The notes beneath the pieces are model-generated. The model was not told the DNA's origin. It saw only the letters and a program-made list of their open reading frames with translations, and made no database searches. A DNA stretch of 64,000 nucleotides from Diorhabda sublineata (taxonomy: Eukaryota; Arthropoda; Insecta; Coleoptera; Chrysomelidae): contig NC_079480.1 in the NCBI RefSeq assembly GCF_026230105.1, forward strand, positions 20,378,488 to 20,442,487, given 5' to 3'. Below are positions 63,051 to 64,000 of the stretch, one piece after another (position 1 is the stretch's first letter; each line of letters opens with the position of its first letter). Position numbers and translations under genes: made by a program.

Positions 63051-64000
63051 CAAATAACATCCATTGAAGCCCATTGAGGTCAACTGTCACTTTGTAATAT
63101 TTAAAAATTTTCAAAGTCTATCTTCCTAATTTGAAGTCGAATTTCAACATTTCTCATATATTTGAGTGAGTTTGCATCTATATTTGTCAGATATCATCGA
63201 ATAACATCCATTGAAACCCATTGAGGTCAACTGCCACTTTGTGGTAATTGAAAATTTTCAAAGTCTATCTTCGTAATTTTAAGTCGAATTCCAACATTTC
63301 TTATATATTTGAGTGAGTTCACATCTAGCTTTGTCAGATATCATCGAATAACATCCATTGAATCCCATTGAGGTCAATTGTCACTTTGTGATAATTGAAA
63401 ATTTTCAAAGTGTATCTTCCTAATTTGAAGTCGAATTCCAACATTTCTTATATATTTGAGTGAGTTTGCATCTAACTTTGTCAGATATCATCGAATAACA
63501 TCCATTGAAGCTCGTTGAAGTCAACTGTCACTTTGTGTTAATTGAAAATTTTCAAAGTCTATCTTCCTAATTTGAAGTCGAATTCCAACATTTCTTATAT
63601 ATTTGAGTGAGTTCACATCTAGCTTTGTCAGATATCATCGAATAACATCCATTGAAGCCCATTGAGGTCAACTGTCACTTTGTAATAATTGAAAATTTTC
63701 AAAGTCTATCTTCCTAATTTGAAGTCGAATTTCAACATTTATCATATATTTGAGTGAGTTTGCATCTAACTTTGTCAGATATCATCGAATAACATCCATT
63801 GAATCCCATTGAGGTCAATTGTCACTTTGTGATAATTGAAAATTTTCAAAGTCTATCTTCCTAATTTCATGTCGAATTTCAACATTTCTCAAATATTTGA
63901 GTGAGATTACATCTAGCTTTGTCAGATATCGTCGAATAACATCCATTGAATCCCATTGAGGTCAATTGTCACTTTGTGATAATTGAAAATTTTCAAAGTC
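63051..64000. repeat. 147-bp satellite array, divergent right flank
   Basis: About six to seven monomers that leave the core consensus. Changes include TTTAAAAATTTTC near 63,101, CTATATTTGTCAG near 63,179, GAAACCCATTG, CTGCCACTTTGTGG, TTCGTAATTTTAAG, GAATTCCAACATTTCTTATA, GTTCACATCTAGCTTTG, GAATCCCATTGAGGTCAATTG, TGTGATAATTG and TTTCATGTCG. TGTGTTAATTG, common in the left flank, reappears near 63,530. One nearly consensus monomer near 63,640-63,790 lies among them. The 147-bp phase is kept to the last base, so the array continues beyond the window. Confidence 0.93.

Noticed and set aside
1..64000. CRISPR array
   Set aside because: The repetition is contiguous with no unique spacers, the unit is 147 bp, and there are no cas genes.
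1..64000. TATA-like CATATATTTGAG as a promoter in each monomer
   Set aside because: An A/T-rich string is expected at 31% G+C and no other promoter element is seen. Calling hundreds of promoters would be unsupported.
3937..64000. Retrotransposon, tRNA or rRNA fragments within the array
   Set aside because: All sequence reads as the 147-bp unit in register; no terminal repeat, target-site duplication, poly-A tract, clover-leaf or rRNA segment was found.
1..64000. Species assignment from the monomer
   Set aside because: I do not recognise the monomer with certainty. A plant centromere is plausible, but a search of satellite databases and T2T genomes would be needed.

Overview
The window is one long block of satellite DNA: about 436 head-to-tail copies of a 147-bp monomer, all in the same orientation, filling all 63,900 resolved bases. 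I find no protein gene, RNA gene, transposon, CRISPR array or unique sequence. The consensus monomer, counted by hand, is about 31% G+C. Starting the phase at TTCTCATATA (position 1), it carries a near-invariant GATATC, two imperfect CATTGA-type 10-mers, a perfect 14-bp palindrome (TTGAAAATTTTCAA), and a GAAGTCG[A/C]ATTTCAAC segment. This kind of sequence points to (peri)centromeric or heterochromatic DNA of a eukaryote, with a plant the most likely guess. The species cannot be read from the sequence, and centromere identity is inference.

Layout. (1) 1-3,836: a more divergent array with mixed GTGTTAATT/GTAATAATT and CGAATTT variants, one local 441-bp (3-mer) tandem duplication, and two copies of an aberrant monomer. 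(2) 3,837-3,936: exactly 100 N, an unsized assembly gap. (3) 3,937 to about 63,050: a homogenised core in which monomers differ by a small set of linked variants. These define a patchwork of higher-order blocks (3 to 17 monomers when tandem, up to 51 monomers when displaced), repeated with few private mutations. (4) About 63,050-64,000: monomers drift from consensus again, suggesting the array edge or an older flank.

The higher-order structure is not one clean period. Shared private mutations give direct copies at displacements of 441, 733, 735, 873, 1029, 1604, 1895, 2201, 2483, 3517, 3666, 5713/5566, 7468, 7462/7315/7021, 7315, 9210 and 9379 bp. Each equals a whole number of 147-bp monomers after correcting for known small indels. 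This is the record expected from repeated unequal exchange or replication slippage in register with the monomer. A 139-bp monomer class (27 copies) and a 145-bp class (13 copies) act as landmarks for tracing it.

There are no genes to act together. The interest lies in the satellite's nucleosome-core-sized unit, its datable nested duplications, its chimeric junction monomers, and the gradient from homogenised core to divergent edges. Block boundaries were read by eye from diagnostic variants and are good to roughly 50-150 bp.
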